Below, piece after piece: positions 45,138 through 52,519 of a stretch of DNA of 64,000 nucleotides. The notes under the pieces were generated by a model that searched no databases, had not been told where the DNA came from, and saw only the letters and a list, made by a program, of their open reading frames with translations. The position numbers were made by a program, and so were the translations under genes. How positions within the stretch are numbered: position 1 is the first letter of the stretch; each line of letters starts with the position of its first letter. This DNA is from Pseudomonas sp. PDM15 (GTDB lineage: Bacteria > Pseudomonadota > Gammaproteobacteria > Pseudomonadales > Pseudomonadaceae), in contig NZ_JACVAA010000007.1 of the NCBI RefSeq assembly GCF_014851565.1, positions 237,689 through 301,688 of the forward strand. Reading direction: 5' to 3'.

Positions 45138-46131
45138 GTCGCGTGTCCTGCTGTCCTGTCTGTTGCTGAGCCTGGCTTGGCCTGTCGCCGCGGATACCGT
45201 TTGGCTGAACAACGGTGATCGCCTAAGTGGTGAGATCCTGTTGCTTGATGGCGGCAAGCTGGCACTGAAGACCAAGTATGCCGGCCGCGTGCTGATCGAC
45301 TGGAAGGATATCGACACCCTGGCCTCGGACAAACCCCTGATGCTGCGCCGCGAGGGCCTGGACAGCGAGATCGGACACCAGCTCAAGGCGGCCGACAAGG
45401 GCAAGGTGCAGGTGGTCAATGGCCGCAATGAAACGGTGGCGCTGGCCAGCATCACCCGCCTGGTGCCGCCGCGCCCCCTGCTCAAGAATCGGGTCTGGGA
45501 GGGCAACCTGGATGCCAAGCTGGACATGGAGCGCAACGAGGATCGTACCGACGAGTGGAAGCTCAAGGGCAACACCCGCGTCGAGCACGGGCGCTGGCGT
45601 CACGTGCTGCGTGGCGAGCTGGAGCATGAGACGGAGAACGGCGAGAAGACCGAGGACAACTGGGAGCTGGAGTACGATCTCGACCGCTTCCTCACCGATC
45701 ACTGGTTCTGGCGCAGTGGCTACGAACAGCATGAGGACCAGTTCGAAGGCGTGACCCGCCAGCGCATCCTCGGCACCGGGCCGGGCTATCGCTTCTGGGA
45801 TAACGAGCTGGGTCGTTTCGACCTGATCGGCCAGGTCAACCGGGTGCGGCTGGACTCGCCCTATGGCGATCTATCCTTCGATACCTGGTCCATGGAGTGG
45901 GACTACAAGCGCCTGCTGTGGGGCTCGCGCCTGGAGTTCTACAGCAACGCCGAGTTACAGGTGCCGCAGATCGACGAGATCGACTACGTGTTCGATGGCG
46001 AGGCGGGGCTGCGCTACCGCCTCAACGACTGGGCACGGCTGTCGCTGCTGTACGAGCTGAACCAGCTGCGCGGGCTGGGTACCACGGTGTCGGACCGGCA
46101 TTACCTGATCGGTTTCGGGGTGGGTTGGTAA
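45136..46131 (+). CDS. DUF481 family outer-membrane-type protein, copy 1
   Basis: A 331-residue exported protein with a clear signal peptide (MSRVLLSCLLLSLAWPVAA, cleavage near residue 19). An N-terminal TVWLNNGDRLSGEILLLDGGKLALKTKYAG region is followed by a DUF481 domain of alternating beta strands, with a C-terminal aromatic residue (GFGVGW) typical of outer-membrane barrels. E. coli YdiY is a family member; function is unknown. A similar gene follows 95 bases later. The start codon overlaps that of the divergent atl gene. Confidence 0.85.
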   Translation: MSRVLLSCLLLSLAWPVAADTVWLNNGDRLSGEILLLDGGKLALKTKYAGRVLIDWKDIDTLASDKPLMLRREGLDSEIGHQLKAADKGKVQVVNGRNETVALASITRLVPPRPLLKNRVWEGNLDAKLDMERNEDRTDEWKLKGNTRVEHGRWRHVLRGELEHETENGEKTEDNWELEYDLDRFLTDHWFWRSGYEQHEDQFEGVTRQRILGTGPGYRFWDNELGRFDLIGQVNRVRLDSPYGDLSFDTWSMEWDYKRLLWGSRLEFYSNAELQVPQIDEIDYVFDGEAGLRYRLNDWARLSLLYELNQLRGLGTTVSDRHYLIGFGVGW

Positions 46132-46232
46132 GCGGCTCGGCTGAACTTAGACGGTCATTCGCCGGTCTGTGCTTGCTCAGACGGCGTGCATCCGGATAAT
46201 GCGCGCCTTTTTCCAGGACCAGCCCGTTGTCG

Positions 46233-47246
46233 ATGCCCATGAAGCCGTCCCGCTCCCTGCTCTGTCTGGCGCTCGCCGCCGTCCCTTCCTCGCTGCTCGC
46301 CGACACCGTCTGGCTGAAGAACGGCGACAAGCTCACCGGCACCATTCAGCTGTTCGACAGCGGCAAGCTGCTGTTGCAGACCGAGTACGCCGGCAGCATC
46401 ACGCTGGATGTGAAGAAGATCGCCACCCTGGAAAGCGACCGCGAACTGCTGGTGAAGCAGAACGATTTCGTCGGCGAGCATGCCAAGTCGCTCAAGCCGG
46501 CCGGGCAGGGCCAGGTCGAACTGATCAACGGCACGGCGCCGCGCGTGGTGGAGCTGGCATCGATCAGTCAGATGCTGCCGCCCAAGCCGCTGGTGCAGGA
46601 CCTTACCTGGACCGGTTCGCTGGACTTCTCCGCCGACTACAAACAGGCCGAGAACGACATCAAGGACTACGACATCGATCTCGATACCAAGGCTCGCCAC
46701 GGCGCCTGGCGGCATGGCATCGCTGCCGAGTACAACCACGAGACCAAGGACGACGAGCGCAAGACCGATCGGGTCGAGCTGGAATACGACCTCGACCGCT
46801 TTCTCACCCAGAAATTCTTCTGGCAGGGTCAGCTGAAGTACAGCCACGACCGTGTCGAGGACCTGGAGACCCAGCGCACCATCGGTACCGGCCCCGGTTA
46901 CCAGTTCTGGGAAAACGAGTTGGGCGCCTTCTCCATGGCCGGCCTGTTCAACCGCAATGATTACGTGTTTGCCGACGGCACAAGCGAGCACTTCAACTCC
47001 GCCGCCATGGAGTGGGACTACAAGCGCTACCTGCACGGCAAGAATCTCGAGTTGTATACCCAGGGCGAACTGGGCGCACCCTTCACCGATGAGGTCGAGT
47101 ACGTCATCGATACCGAGGCCGGTGTGCGCTACAAGCTCAACAGCTGGGCGGCGCTCAGCCTCAAGGCCGAGTGGGACAAGGTCGCCAGCGAGCATGGCGA
47201 CACCAATGAGCGCCGCTACATGATCGGCCTGGGCGTGGGCTGGTAA
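46233..47246 (+). CDS. DUF481 family outer-membrane-type protein, copy 2
   Basis: A 337-residue paralogue of the preceding gene, with signal peptide (SRSLLCLALAAVPSSLLA) and the same layout: TVWLKNGDKLTGTIQLFDSGKLLLQTEYAG, RVELEYDLDRFLTQKFFW, GTGPGYQFWENELG and the C-terminal GLGVGW. The pair looks like an old tandem duplication. The ATG at 46233 is used here; a TTG at 46227 is better spaced from AGGA (46215-46218) and is possible. Role unknown, presumably in the outer membrane. Confidence 0.85.
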   Translation: MPMKPSRSLLCLALAAVPSSLLADTVWLKNGDKLTGTIQLFDSGKLLLQTEYAGSITLDVKKIATLESDRELLVKQNDFVGEHAKSLKPAGQGQVELINGTAPRVVELASISQMLPPKPLVQDLTWTGSLDFSADYKQAENDIKDYDIDLDTKARHGAWRHGIAAEYNHETKDDERKTDRVELEYDLDRFLTQKFFWQGQLKYSHDRVEDLETQRTIGTGPGYQFWENELGAFSMAGLFNRNDYVFADGTSEHFNSAAMEWDYKRYLHGKNLELYTQGELGAPFTDEVEYVIDTEAGVRYKLNSWAALSLKAEWDKVASEHGDTNERRYMIGLGVGW

Positions 47247-47252
47247 GCTCTT

Positions 47253-47408
47253 AGAGCCTTTTTACGATCTTTTTGAGCTAGAGCCCGGCAGGGCGGAATT
47301 GGGTGAGGGCGCGGAGTTGCGAGCGGTAAATGAGCAGCCCGAGGCTACGCGTCCCGACTCGGTTTCAACGCAGCATGGCTGACGGTCAAGAGATCGTAGA
47401 CAGGTTCT
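47253..47408. mobile_element. MITE-like element with 22-bp imperfect terminal inverted repeats
   Basis: The left end (47253-47275) and the reverse complement of the right end (47387-47408) agree at about 18 of 22 positions, sharing the uninterrupted core TACGATCT. The 156-bp interior has no open frame with recognisable product. The right end overlaps the stop codon of the PhyH gene by one base. It could be a MITE or the joined ends of a deleted insertion sequence. I see no clear target duplication. Confidence 0.55.
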
Positions 47409-48160
47409 CAGTCGTACTCCGCTTCCTCGTGCTCGCCCAGCAGCCTGCGCTGGCGCGGCGTACAGGCGGCCAGCACTTCCGGATTGAAGCGCCAGTGCAG
47501 GTAAGGTGAGAACTTCTGGGCCACCATGCGCCGGCCGTAATGCACCTGCAGCAAGTAGCGGCTGCGGTTCTGGGTGCGGTTGTGACTGCCGGCGTGCCAC
47601 AACTCGCTGCGCAGGAACAATACGTCGCCGGCGTTGCACAATACCGGTAGGGGGGCTTGGCCACGCCAATCCTGCTCGCCCTCCGCCGGCGGCCGACCGG
47701 CGTGGTGGCTGCCGGGGATCATCAGGGTCGGGCACAGGTCCTCGTCGATATCGCTCAGGTACAGCTGCGCTGTGCAGATCTGCATTGGCAGCTCGAAGGA
47801 CGGATCGTCCAGCAGGCTGCTCGGCAGCTGCATCACCAGGTAGTCGAGATGCAGCTCGGCACCGATGAAACCGGGATGACAGCGCCAGGCGGTCTGGCCG
47901 ATCACATGACAGTCGGCACCGAGTGCCGCCTCCGCCAGTTCGATCACACCTGGCAGGTCCAGATAGGGCAGCCACAGCGGGTCGCGGTTGAACACGCATT
48001 TGTAGTGATCGACCAGGCCGGTGTAGTCCCAGTGCTGCGGCTGCAATGCGCCGATGGCGGTGCGCAGTTCGGCAATCTGGCTGCTATCCAGCACACCTCG
48101 CAGCAGCGCGAAGCCTTGCTGGTGCAGGGACTGCAGGTGGTGCGCGGTGGCCTGGCCCAT
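47408..48160 (-). CDS. Phytanoyl-CoA dioxygenase (PhyH) family protein
   Basis: A 250-residue Fe(II)/2-oxoglutarate-dependent dioxygenase. The iron facial triad is readable as His104-x-Asp106 (LHLDYL) and His189 (ELWHAGSHN), with Arg199 or Arg201 for 2-oxoglutarate. The substrate is unknown. It lies 57 bases downstream of the PrrF terminator on the same strand, so read-through from the iron-controlled prrF promoter is possible. The stop codon touches the MITE-like element. Confidence 0.85.
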   Translation of the reverse strand: MGQATAHHLQSLHQQGFALLRGVLDSSQIAELRTAIGALQPQHWDYTGLVDHYKCVFNRDPLWLPYLDLPGVIELAEAALGADCHVIGQTAWRCHPGFIGAELHLDYLVMQLPSSLLDDPSFELPMQICTAQLYLSDIDEDLCPTLMIPGSHHAGRPPAEGEQDWRGQAPLPVLCNAGDVLFLRSELWHAGSHNRTQNRSRYLLQVHYGRRMVAQKFSPYLHWRFNPEVLAACTPRQRRLLGEHEEAEYD

Positions 48161-48217
48161 GGTTGTGCTCCGCTAACGGATGTCCTCTCCATGCTGGCAC
48201 GCGAGCGAATCGCAGGC

Positions 48218-48246
48218 AAAAAAAGACCCGGCAAAGTGCCGGGTCA
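48218..48246 (-). terminator. Terminator of PrrF
   Basis: On the minus strand, GACCCGGC-ACTTT-GCCGGGTC is followed by TTTTTTT. It defines the PrrF 3' end. Confidence 0.92.
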
Positions 48247-48333
48247 ATAACCGTGATTAGCCTGATGAGGAGATAATCTGAAGAGTCCGACTGCGTGGTC
48301 TCTTGAGCTTATCGGCTGATCTCGCGACCAGTT
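48218..48333 (-). ncRNA. prrF: PrrF iron-responsive small RNA
   Basis: Read leftward, the 116-base transcript begins AACTGGTCGCGAGATCAGCC and contains the conserved core CAGTCGGACTCTTCAGATT and CTCCTCATCAGGCTAATCAC. It ends in the hairpin GACCCGGC-ACTTT-GCCGGGTC plus seven T. This matches my memory of P. aeruginosa PrrF1/PrrF2 almost base for base. PrrF RNAs are made under iron starvation and repress iron-rich proteins. The gene lies next to a cbpA-like gene, as in P. aeruginosa, but only one copy is present here. Confidence 0.93.
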
Positions 48334-48335
48334 GC

Positions 48336-48367
48336 GATAATAATAACAATTCTCATTTTGCAGTCAA
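48336..48367 (-). promoter_or_regulatory. prrF promoter with overlapping Fur box
   Basis: On the minus strand, TTGACT (48367-48362) and TATTAT (48345-48340) are 16 bases apart and put the start at 48333. A Fur box at 48336-48354 matches 15 of 19 positions of the GATAATGATAATCATTATC consensus and covers the -10. A weaker Fur-like stretch, GATGAGAATTATTTTC, lies further upstream at 48374-48389. Confidence 0.85.
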
Positions 48368-48409
48368 CGCTCGGATGAGAATTATTTTCGACTGGTTGGC
48401 AAAAGCCCG

Positions 48410-48441
48410 AAAAAACAAACCCCGGCCTGGGCCGGGGTCTG
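48410..48441 (-). terminator. Terminator of the cbpA-like gene
   Basis: On the minus strand, ACCCCGGCC-CA-GGCCGGGGT is followed by TTGTTTTTT. It insulates cbpA from prrF. Confidence 0.88.
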
Positions 48442-48458
48442 ATCCGTCAGGGCAGGAC

Positions 48459-49259
48459 TCACGTGGGCTGCAGCTGGGTGCGCAGCTGGGTGACTTCCTT
48501 GTTCAGCAGGTCGATACGCCGCGCCATGCTCTCGATCAGGCTGTGCGCGATGCGCGGGTTGCTCTGCATCAGGCTGAGGAACTGGTCCTTGGGGATGACC
48601 ATCACGGTGCAGGGCTCGCTGGCGATCACCGTGGCGCTGCGCTTCTCGCGGGTGAACACGGCCATGGCGCCGAAGATCTCGTCCTTCTGCACGTCGCCCA
48701 CCTTCTGCCCGTCCACATGGGCCTCGGCGTGGCCCTCGATGATCACGAACACGTGGTCGGCGTCGTCACCCTGGTGGATCAGCTCCTCGCCAGCGGCGAA
48801 GTGCTGGAAGCCGGTGGCCGGGCGAATTTCCGGTTGCTTGAGGCGAGCCAGAGCGTCGGAGAGCAGGGCGGTATGGCCAATCAGGTACTGGATGAACAGC
48901 TCCTGGCGCTGCTCGCTACCGTAGATGTGCTTGAACACCTCGTTGCGCGCATAGGGAACCAGGCTCAGCTGCTCTTCGCTGCTGTAGCGGCAGCTGGGTA
49001 GGTCGATGCCCTGGCGCAGGCCGACCAGATCGCCTTCCTGCAGGTAGAACAGCGGGCGCTCATCGACCTGGGCGTGCAGCAGGCCGTTTTCGATGATGTA
49101 CAGCTGGTTGCCGGGCAGGATCTTCGCCAGGTCATCGACCTGTTCCAGGCGCAGGGAGGCACCGCTGGGCTGCAGCCCGTCGAGCAACTGCGTGGGAATG
49201 CTCTGCAGGCGTTGGATCAGCTGGTCGGCGTAGGCCGGTTGCTCCCCGAGTAGGTACAT
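48459..49259 (-). CDS. cbpA: Cyclic nucleotide-binding domain protein, CbpA-like
   Basis: A 266-residue protein with a C-terminal cyclic-nucleotide-binding domain (about 145-235: HQGDDADHVFVIIEGHAEAHVDG, FGAMAVFTREKRSATV) and an N-terminal domain that looks like a degenerate second copy. It has no HTH, so it is not a CRP-type regulator. The phosphate-binding cassette keeps Arg207, but the usual Glu of FGE is Ala198. It corresponds by position to cbpA, the P. aeruginosa gene next to prrF. The ATG at 49259 follows AAGGAA. Confidence 0.88.
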   Translation of the reverse strand: MYLLGEQPAYADQLIQRLQSIPTQLLDGLQPSGASLRLEQVDDLAKILPGNQLYIIENGLLHAQVDERPLFYLQEGDLVGLRQGIDLPSCRYSSEEQLSLVPYARNEVFKHIYGSEQRQELFIQYLIGHTALLSDALARLKQPEIRPATGFQHFAAGEELIHQGDDADHVFVIIEGHAEAHVDGQKVGDVQKDEIFGAMAVFTREKRSATVIASEPCTVMVIPKDQFLSLMQSNPRIAHSLIESMARRIDLLNKEVTQLRTQLQPT

Positions 49260-49365
49260 AACGGTAATTCCTTGAACTGGCTGCGCTGACGATAAGGCAC
49301 GCGGGTGTCCGCAACAATAGGTGGCGACGTGGTACAGGTAAATCCCGCCGCTCGGAGGTTGTGAG

Positions 49366-49638
49366 CTAGCTCTTGTTGCTTGCCCCAGGTTCGTCCAGCT
49401 GGCCATTGAGTCTGGCCTTGAGTCCAGGGGGCAGATCGTTCCAGTGGACGTCGAGCAAGGCGCCCTCGATCGCATAGAGCAGGACCTTGGAGGCGCGGAA
49501 GCCGCGGGCGCGCACTGCCCGGTAGGCATCCACCGCGCCCAGGCGGCGTAGGTCGTTGGCGCTGTGAATGCCCACTGCATGCAGCCACTGTGCCGAGGTC
49601 TTGCCCAGGTTCTTCAGGTGTTGCAGTTCATCGTTCAT
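49366..49638 (-). CDS. TfoX/Sxy C-terminal domain protein
   Basis: A 90-residue protein made only of the TfoX C-terminal domain (LKNLGKTSAQWLHAVGIHSANDLRRLGAVDAYRAVRARG), a helix-hairpin-helix-like fold. Full TfoX/Sxy activates competence genes, but stand-alone C-terminal domains have no known function. A strong GGAGG lies before the ATG at 49638. It sits between the methyltransferase and the cbpA-like gene on the same strand. Confidence 0.85.
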   Translation of the reverse strand: MNDELQHLKNLGKTSAQWLHAVGIHSANDLRRLGAVDAYRAVRARGFRASKVLLYAIEGALLDVHWNDLPPGLKARLNGQLDEPGASNKS

Positions 49639-49663
49639 GGCGCCTCCTTGCCGTTCTGCGCTG

Positions 49664-50425
49664 TCACGATTGAGGCCGGGTCGGGAGGCCTGCGAGAAAG
49701 TGTAGCGGCCAACGCACAAAACGCTTTTGCTGCCCGTCGCCCCAGGCCTGGCGCAGCTTGGGCAATAGCTCCGGCAGGGGATCGCGGCCGCTGGCCTGTT
49801 CCAGCTTCTGCACGGCGGACCAGGTGCCGAGGTAACCCATCAGCTGTTGCAGATCCCACTCCAGCTCGATGGCGAAGGCGGGGACTTCCATGCGCGCAAA
49901 CGGCGGCTGGATATCGCGGTAGCCGGCATCCACGCTGGCGCGGCCGCTGGGCCAGTAACCGCCCAGGGTGTTCCAGTAGAAGTCGTCGAGCACCGCGTCC
50001 AGCGCAGCGTCGATGCGCAGCAGGCTGTAGCACCAGGCGCAAAACAGTCCGTCCGGCCGGAGTAGACGGCGCGTCTCGGCGAAGAATGCCGGCGTGGCGA
50101 ACCAGTGCAGGGCCTGGGCCACCACGATCAGGTCGAGGCTGGCATCGGCCAGGGGCTGGGCGCTGGCATCCGCGGCGAAGCAGTCGATGCCCTGCAGGTC
50201 GGGGGCGGCGCGCAGCTGTTCGGGGCTGCCATCGCAGGCCAGCACCTGGTGGAAGTGGTTCAGCAGGGGGCGGCTGGCTTGGCCGTTGCCGCAGGCGATG
50301 TCCAGCGCACGCTCCTGGCCGGGGCTGTTGGCGGCCAGCCAGGTGAACAGGCTGTCGGGGTATTGCGGGCGGAAGCTGGCATAGGCGCCGGCACGATTAC
50401 CGAACAGGCGGGTGATCTCGCTCAT
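49664..50425 (-). CDS. Class I SAM-dependent methyltransferase
   Basis: A 253-residue cytoplasmic methyltransferase of the Methyltransf_11 type. The SAM motif I is ALDIACGNGQASRPL (about 40-54). Motifs further on are VLACDGSPEQL, AADASAQPLADASLDLIVVAQALHWF and RLLRPDGLFCAW. It resembles small-molecule methyltransferases, and I cannot name the substrate. It starts 12 bases after the pentapeptide gene. Confidence 0.88.
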   Translation of the reverse strand: MSEITRLFGNRAGAYASFRPQYPDSLFTWLAANSPGQERALDIACGNGQASRPLLNHFHQVLACDGSPEQLRAAPDLQGIDCFAADASAQPLADASLDLIVVAQALHWFATPAFFAETRRLLRPDGLFCAWCYSLLRIDAALDAVLDDFYWNTLGGYWPSGRASVDAGYRDIQPPFARMEVPAFAIELEWDLQQLMGYLGTWSAVQKLEQASGRDPLPELLPKLRQAWGDGQQKRFVRWPLHFLAGLPTRPQS

Positions 50426-50437
50426 GGATCCTCGGAA

Positions 50438-50782
50438 TCAGAGAGGGCGATAGCGCATGCGGGTGCCGAACTGCATGGACAGGAGAATCTCGTCGGCGCA
50501 CAGCTGGGCCGGGAAGTAGGCGCCGGAGATCTGCGCGTGGGCGATGCTGGCGCCTTCCAGATTGGCCTCGCGCAGGTCCAGGCCACGCAGGTCGGCACCA
50601 CGGAAGTAGGCGTCGGTGAAATCGATGTGGCTGGCGTCCAGCAGACGCAGGTCGAGACCGCGCAGATCGGCGCCGCGCAGGTCGACGGAGCCGTCCTTGG
50701 GTTTCTGCTTGTTGAAGTCGGCAACCTTCTCGTCACGCAGCAGGCGGTAGAGCGGGTTATCCAGTTGGCGGGGCTGGCTCAT
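50438..50782 (-). CDS. Pentapeptide repeat protein
   Basis: A 114-residue protein with about nine pentapeptide units between residues 33 and 85 (VDLRG ADLRG LDLRL, AYFRG ADLRG LDLRE ANLEG ASIAH). This predicts a short right-handed beta helix. Some pentapeptide proteins mimic DNA and protect gyrase, but this one is much shorter than Qnr proteins, so no function is assigned. It lies between the kinase fusion and a methyltransferase gene. Confidence 0.88.
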   Translation of the reverse strand: MSQPRQLDNPLYRLLRDEKVADFNKQKPKDGSVDLRGADLRGLDLRLLDASHIDFTDAYFRGADLRGLDLREANLEGASIAHAQISGAYFPAQLCADEILLSMQFGTRMRYRPL

Positions 50783-50838
50783 GGGGTGCCTCCATTCAGG
50801 GCCTGTCGGCAGTATAGACAGGCCCCGAATGGTGCGGC

Positions 50839-52425
50839 TCAGAGCCCGGGCAGGCGCTGGCGGATGCTGTCGATCAGGCCATCGAGGCTGGCTGCCTGAT
50901 GGGTGTCGATGCGGCGGCTGTGGGCCTGCTCGTCGGCATTCAGTGCGTCGCGGCTGGCCTGCTGGGCCTGAATCACTTCCAGGGTGGCGTCGGACGGGTC
51001 GCTGCCCTCGGCCTGGCGCTGCTGCAGCCAGGCGGCGATCACATCCTGCGGAGCCTGGCAGTCGAGGATCAGGAATGGCGCGCCGTTCTGCTCGGCGACC
51101 TGCCAGGCGGCGGCGCGCTGGTCGTGCTTGAGGTAGGCAGCGTCCAGCACCACGGGGAAGCCGGCGTGCAGTGCGCTTTCCGCCAGTTGATGCAGTCGAG
51201 CATAGGTCGCGGTGCTGGCTTCGGCGCTGTAGATGCCGCCGTTCAGGCTGCCCTTGGCGGCATCTGGCTGCTCGCCGAACAGGCGCTTGCGCTCCACGTC
51301 CGAGCGCAGGCGAATGGCGCCCAGGGCTTCGACCAGACGCAGCGCCACCTGGCTCTTGCCGACGGCGGAGACGCCGCTGGTGATGGCCAGGAACGGCGTG
51401 GGAATGGCGCTGTAGCTCTCCGCCAGGTTGGCGTAGTTGCGGTACTGGCGCAGGGTGGCGGCCTTCTGCACCGCATCGCTCTGGTGAGCCAGGCTGAACA
51501 GCGCGACCTTGGCCCGCACCAGAGCGCGGTGGGCCTTATAGAGGTTGAGCAGCTCCAGGGCGTCGTAGTCGCCGCTGCGCTCCAGCCAGGCGCTGACGAA
51601 GCGTCGCGACAGGGCCTTGAGGCCGCGGTCTTCCAAGTCCATGGCGAGGAAGGCAGCGTCCAGGGCGATGTCGATCAGGCGGAACTCTTCGTTGAATTCG
51701 ATGCAGTCGAACAGCACGACCTTGCCATCGAGCAGGGTCGCGTTGCCCAGGTGGATGTCGCCATGGCACTCGCGGATCGCGCCGGCCTCGGCACGCCGGG
51801 CCAACAGCGGCTCCAGGCGGGCGATGCTGGTTTCCACCCAGCCTTCCAGGGCCTCGAGCTGGCGCAGGTCGGCGGCGTCGGACAGCAGCGGGCGGATCTG
51901 CACGAAGTTCTGGCGCATCGGCGCGACGATGGCTTGTGGCTCGCACAGCGGGTGGTCGACGGCTACAGCCGGGGTACGGCCGTGGAATTCGGCGATCTGC
52001 TGAGCCAGGGCGTCGATATGCGCCGGGGTCAGCTCGCCGCGCGACTGTACGGCGCTGAGCAGTTGGGTCTGGGGGAACTGGCGCATCTTCAGCACGTATT
52101 CGATGGCTGTGCCTTCACCGCCCAGTTGGGGGGCGTTCTCTCTGCCGGTGATCGGCAGCACGTCCAGGTACAGGCCTTCGGTCAGGCGCTGGTTGAGGCG
52201 CAGCTCTTCGCCGCAGAAGTGCTGGCGCTTGCTCAGGTCGGTGAAGTCGAGAAAACCGAAGTTGACCGGCTTCTTGATCTTGTAGGCGTAGGGACCAGTG
52301 AGTAGCACCCAGGAGATGTGCGTCTCGATGACCTGGAATCCTTCCACCGGATGGGGGTAGAGGGCCGGGTTCTGCAGGGCGGCGATCAGGGCTTGGCTCA
52401 CGGTCTTTCCTTGTGCTTCTGGCAT
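50839..52425 (-). CDS. APH-like phosphotransferase fused to a P-loop kinase
   Basis: A 528-residue two-domain protein. The N-terminal part (about 30-310) resembles aminoglycoside/choline kinases with a catalytic loop CHGDIHLGN (Asp223, Asn228) and FDCIEF (Asp240). The C-terminal part (about 340-520) is a P-loop kinase with Walker A GVSAVGKS (351-358). Such fusions are widespread in Pseudomonas but uncharacterised. It is unlikely to be a resistance enzyme. It is divergent from mrcB. Confidence 0.85.
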   Translation of the reverse strand: MPEAQGKTVSQALIAALQNPALYPHPVEGFQVIETHISWVLLTGPYAYKIKKPVNFGFLDFTDLSKRQHFCGEELRLNQRLTEGLYLDVLPITGRENAPQLGGEGTAIEYVLKMRQFPQTQLLSAVQSRGELTPAHIDALAQQIAEFHGRTPAVAVDHPLCEPQAIVAPMRQNFVQIRPLLSDAADLRQLEALEGWVETSIARLEPLLARRAEAGAIRECHGDIHLGNATLLDGKVVLFDCIEFNEEFRLIDIALDAAFLAMDLEDRGLKALSRRFVSAWLERSGDYDALELLNLYKAHRALVRAKVALFSLAHQSDAVQKAATLRQYRNYANLAESYSAIPTPFLAITSGVSAVGKSQVALRLVEALGAIRLRSDVERKRLFGEQPDAAKGSLNGGIYSAEASTATYARLHQLAESALHAGFPVVLDAAYLKHDQRAAAWQVAEQNGAPFLILDCQAPQDVIAAWLQQRQAEGSDPSDATLEVIQAQQASRDALNADEQAHSRRIDTHQAASLDGLIDSIRQRLPGL

Positions 52426-52505
52426 CGATAAGAGGCGGCATTATGGCCGCTGTGAGGCGCTCTGCAAACCGCCGGGGCGCGCCTGTCGGCCCCTGGCAAA
52501 GTGCG

Positions 52506-52511
52506 TATAAT
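52506..52511 (+). promoter_or_regulatory. -10 element just before mrcB
   Basis: A perfect TATAAT lies only eight bases before the mrcB ATG, followed by GCCGCGCC. If used, transcription would start at or within two bases of the start codon, making a leaderless mRNA. The -35 (CTGTCG at 52483) is weak. Confidence 0.35.
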
Positions 52512-52519
52512 GCCGCGCC

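Noticed and set aside
45138..45575. N-terminal extension of the ATL frame up to 45575
   Set aside because: It is antisense to the certain DUF481 gene, and the added sequence is Ser/Arg-rich and not part of the ATL family.
49260..49580. N-terminal extension of the cbpA-like frame
   Set aside because: It covers a neighbouring gene in another frame. The ATG at 49259 has a good ribosome site and gives a normal N-terminus.
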